Assembly: GCA_026706505.1 (NCBI GenBank)
Contig: JAPOYQ010000359.1
Location: forward strand, 1 to 5,717
Reading direction: 5' to 3'
Source: Gemmatimonadota bacterium
Lineage (GTDB): Bacteria > Latescibacterota > UBA2968 > UBA8231
DNA length: 5,717 bases
The notes under the pieces are model-generated. The model was given only the letters and a program-made list of their open reading frames with translations, was not told where the DNA came from and made no database searches. Below, in pieces: positions 4,816-5,717 of this stretch. How positions within the stretch are numbered: position 1 is the first letter of the stretch; every line of letters begins with the position of its first letter. The position numbers and the translations under genes are program-made.

Positions 4816-5717
4816 GCTGGGTGCGCTGTTTTTGCTGGTGGCCATTTTCTCGGCCGCGGTCTGCGCCATCGTCTATCAGCTACTCATCGGCAGTGTGTCG
4901 TCCTACTTCCTCGGCAATAGCGTCGAGCAGTTTTCTCTGACGATCGGCTTTTTTCTCGCTGCGATGGGGCTTGGCTCTTGGCTTTCGCGCTTTGTCGCCG
5001 ACCACTTGCTGTTGACGCGGCTGGCCCAGCTAGAGATTTGGCTGGGGCTTTTGGGTGGGATTTCAGTTGGCGTGCTTTACGTGCTCTACGGATACACCGA
5101 CCACTTTAGGGCTGGCATGTTGACCCTGAGTACGGCGATTGGCGCGTTGATCGGTTTGGAAGTGCCGCTGATTACCCGGCTTTTGCGCGGTCACGGTACG
5201 CTACGCGCTGCGTTATCTAATGTTTTGTCCCTCGATTATCTAGGGGCCTTGTTGGCCTCGTTGCTTTTCCCGTATATCCTGTTGCCCTTCCTCGGCAGCC
5301 TGCATACGGCGTTGGTCGCTGGTTTGATCAACGCCGGCCTCGGCCTCGGCGTGGTGCTTGCGTTTAAGGGAGTGTTGCTAGAGCAGCGTGCTTTTCGTTC
5401 GCTAGGGGCGCAAGCACTTTTGGTTATTGCGGTGCTAGGGGCCTTGGCTTGGCAAGGGGAGGGGTTGCGGGCGCGGTGGGAAAGCGACCTCTACGAAGAT
5501 CGCATCGTCCACAGCGAGCAATCGGCCTACCAGCAAATCGTCTTGACCCGGCGCGACGAAAACCTGCGACTCTATCTCAATGGGCACTTGCAATTCGCCT
5601 CCATCGACGAACACCGCTACCACGAGGCCCTAGTCCATCCGGCTATGGCGCTAGCGCCCTCCCGCGAAAGGGTGCTCATCATCGGGGGAGGGGATGGTCT
5701 GACGGCGCGGGAAGTGC
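4808..5717 (+). CDS. speE: Membrane-anchored spermidine synthase-like aminopropyltransferase, N-terminal part
   Basis: The frame is open to the window end; 303 residues are present. Residues 5-217 form a membrane domain with about seven hydrophobic segments (roughly 5-27, 41-60, 75-96, 102-121, 142-165, 166-188, 199-217). It includes FLGNSVEQFSLTIGFFLAAM and LSLDYLGALLASLLFPYILL, blocks typical of membrane spermidine synthases. Residues 225 onward begin the soluble domain: LYEDRIVHSEQSAYQQIVLT, then LRLYLNGHLQFASIDEHRYH (253-272), then VLIIGGGDGLTAREV (289-303), the nucleotide-binding glycine-rich loop. Tyr271-His272 and Asp296 line up with conserved active-site positions of SpeE (Tyr63-His64 and Asp88 in E. 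coli). Soluble SpeE transfers aminopropyl from decarboxylated SAM to putrescine; the membrane form may use another acceptor. The second half of the catalytic domain lies outside the window. The gene begins within the flavoprotein gene (ATGCCTAG overlap), which implies coupled translation. Confidence 0.9.
   Translation, partial: MPRLGALFLLVAIFSAAVCAIVYQLLIGSVSSYFLGNSVEQFSLTIGFFLAAMGLGSWLSRFVADHLLLTRLAQLEIWLGLLGGISVGVLYVLYGYTDHFRAGMLTLSTAIGALIGLEVPLITRLLRGHGTLRAALSNVLSLDYLGALLASLLFPYILLPFLGSLHTALVAGLINAGLGLGVVLAFKGVLLEQRAFRSLGAQALLVIAVLGALAWQGEGLRARWESDLYEDRIVHSEQSAYQQIVLTRRDENLRLYLNGHLQFASIDEHRYHEALVHPAMALAPSRERVLIIGGGDGLTAREV

Overview
The window is a compact, single-strand (+) stretch of moderately GC-rich bacterial DNA. 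It carries the 3' part of one large gene, four complete genes and the 5' part of a sixth, with no gap longer than 42 nt. A Tat signal, a PspA protein and mostly strong Shine-Dalgarno sequences fit a bacterium, probably an uncultured diderm. The transporter type recalls Poribacteria, Planctomycetes or Latescibacteria-like lineages, but that placement is a guess. No RNA genes, mobile elements, CRISPR arrays or phage features were seen.

Region 1 (1-1637) is the C-terminal part of an OPT-like (DUF6785/DUF6784-type) membrane transporter. Its last membrane segments are split by an unusual soluble insert of about 370 residues. The insert holds two fibronectin/Ig-like beta segments, a tandem pair of PDZ-like repeats, and two Asp-rich calcium-loop motifs that bracket the PDZ pair.

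Region 2 (1680-5717) reads as one operon: a short J-domain protein, a YbjN/DUF2170-like chaperone-fold protein, a PspA/IM30 family protein (YjfJ-like), a Tat-exported FAD-dependent amine-oxidase-like flavoprotein, and a membrane-anchored spermidine synthase-like protein cut by the window end. Gaps are 20, 11 and 12 nt, followed by an 8-nt overlap; the last four genes have recognisable ribosome binding sites.

Together region 2 looks like an envelope-stress module. PspA would bind and remodel the membrane, with the J-domain and chaperone-fold proteins as partners. It is coupled to a membrane aminopropyltransferase and an exported oxidase that could make and oxidise a polyamine or related compound at the membrane. 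Links between PspA/YjfJ, DUF2170/YjfI and polyamine-synthase-like proteins are known from comparative genomics. The J-domain member, and a membrane topology that may put the synthase domain on the same side as the Tat oxidase, are the points most worth checking.
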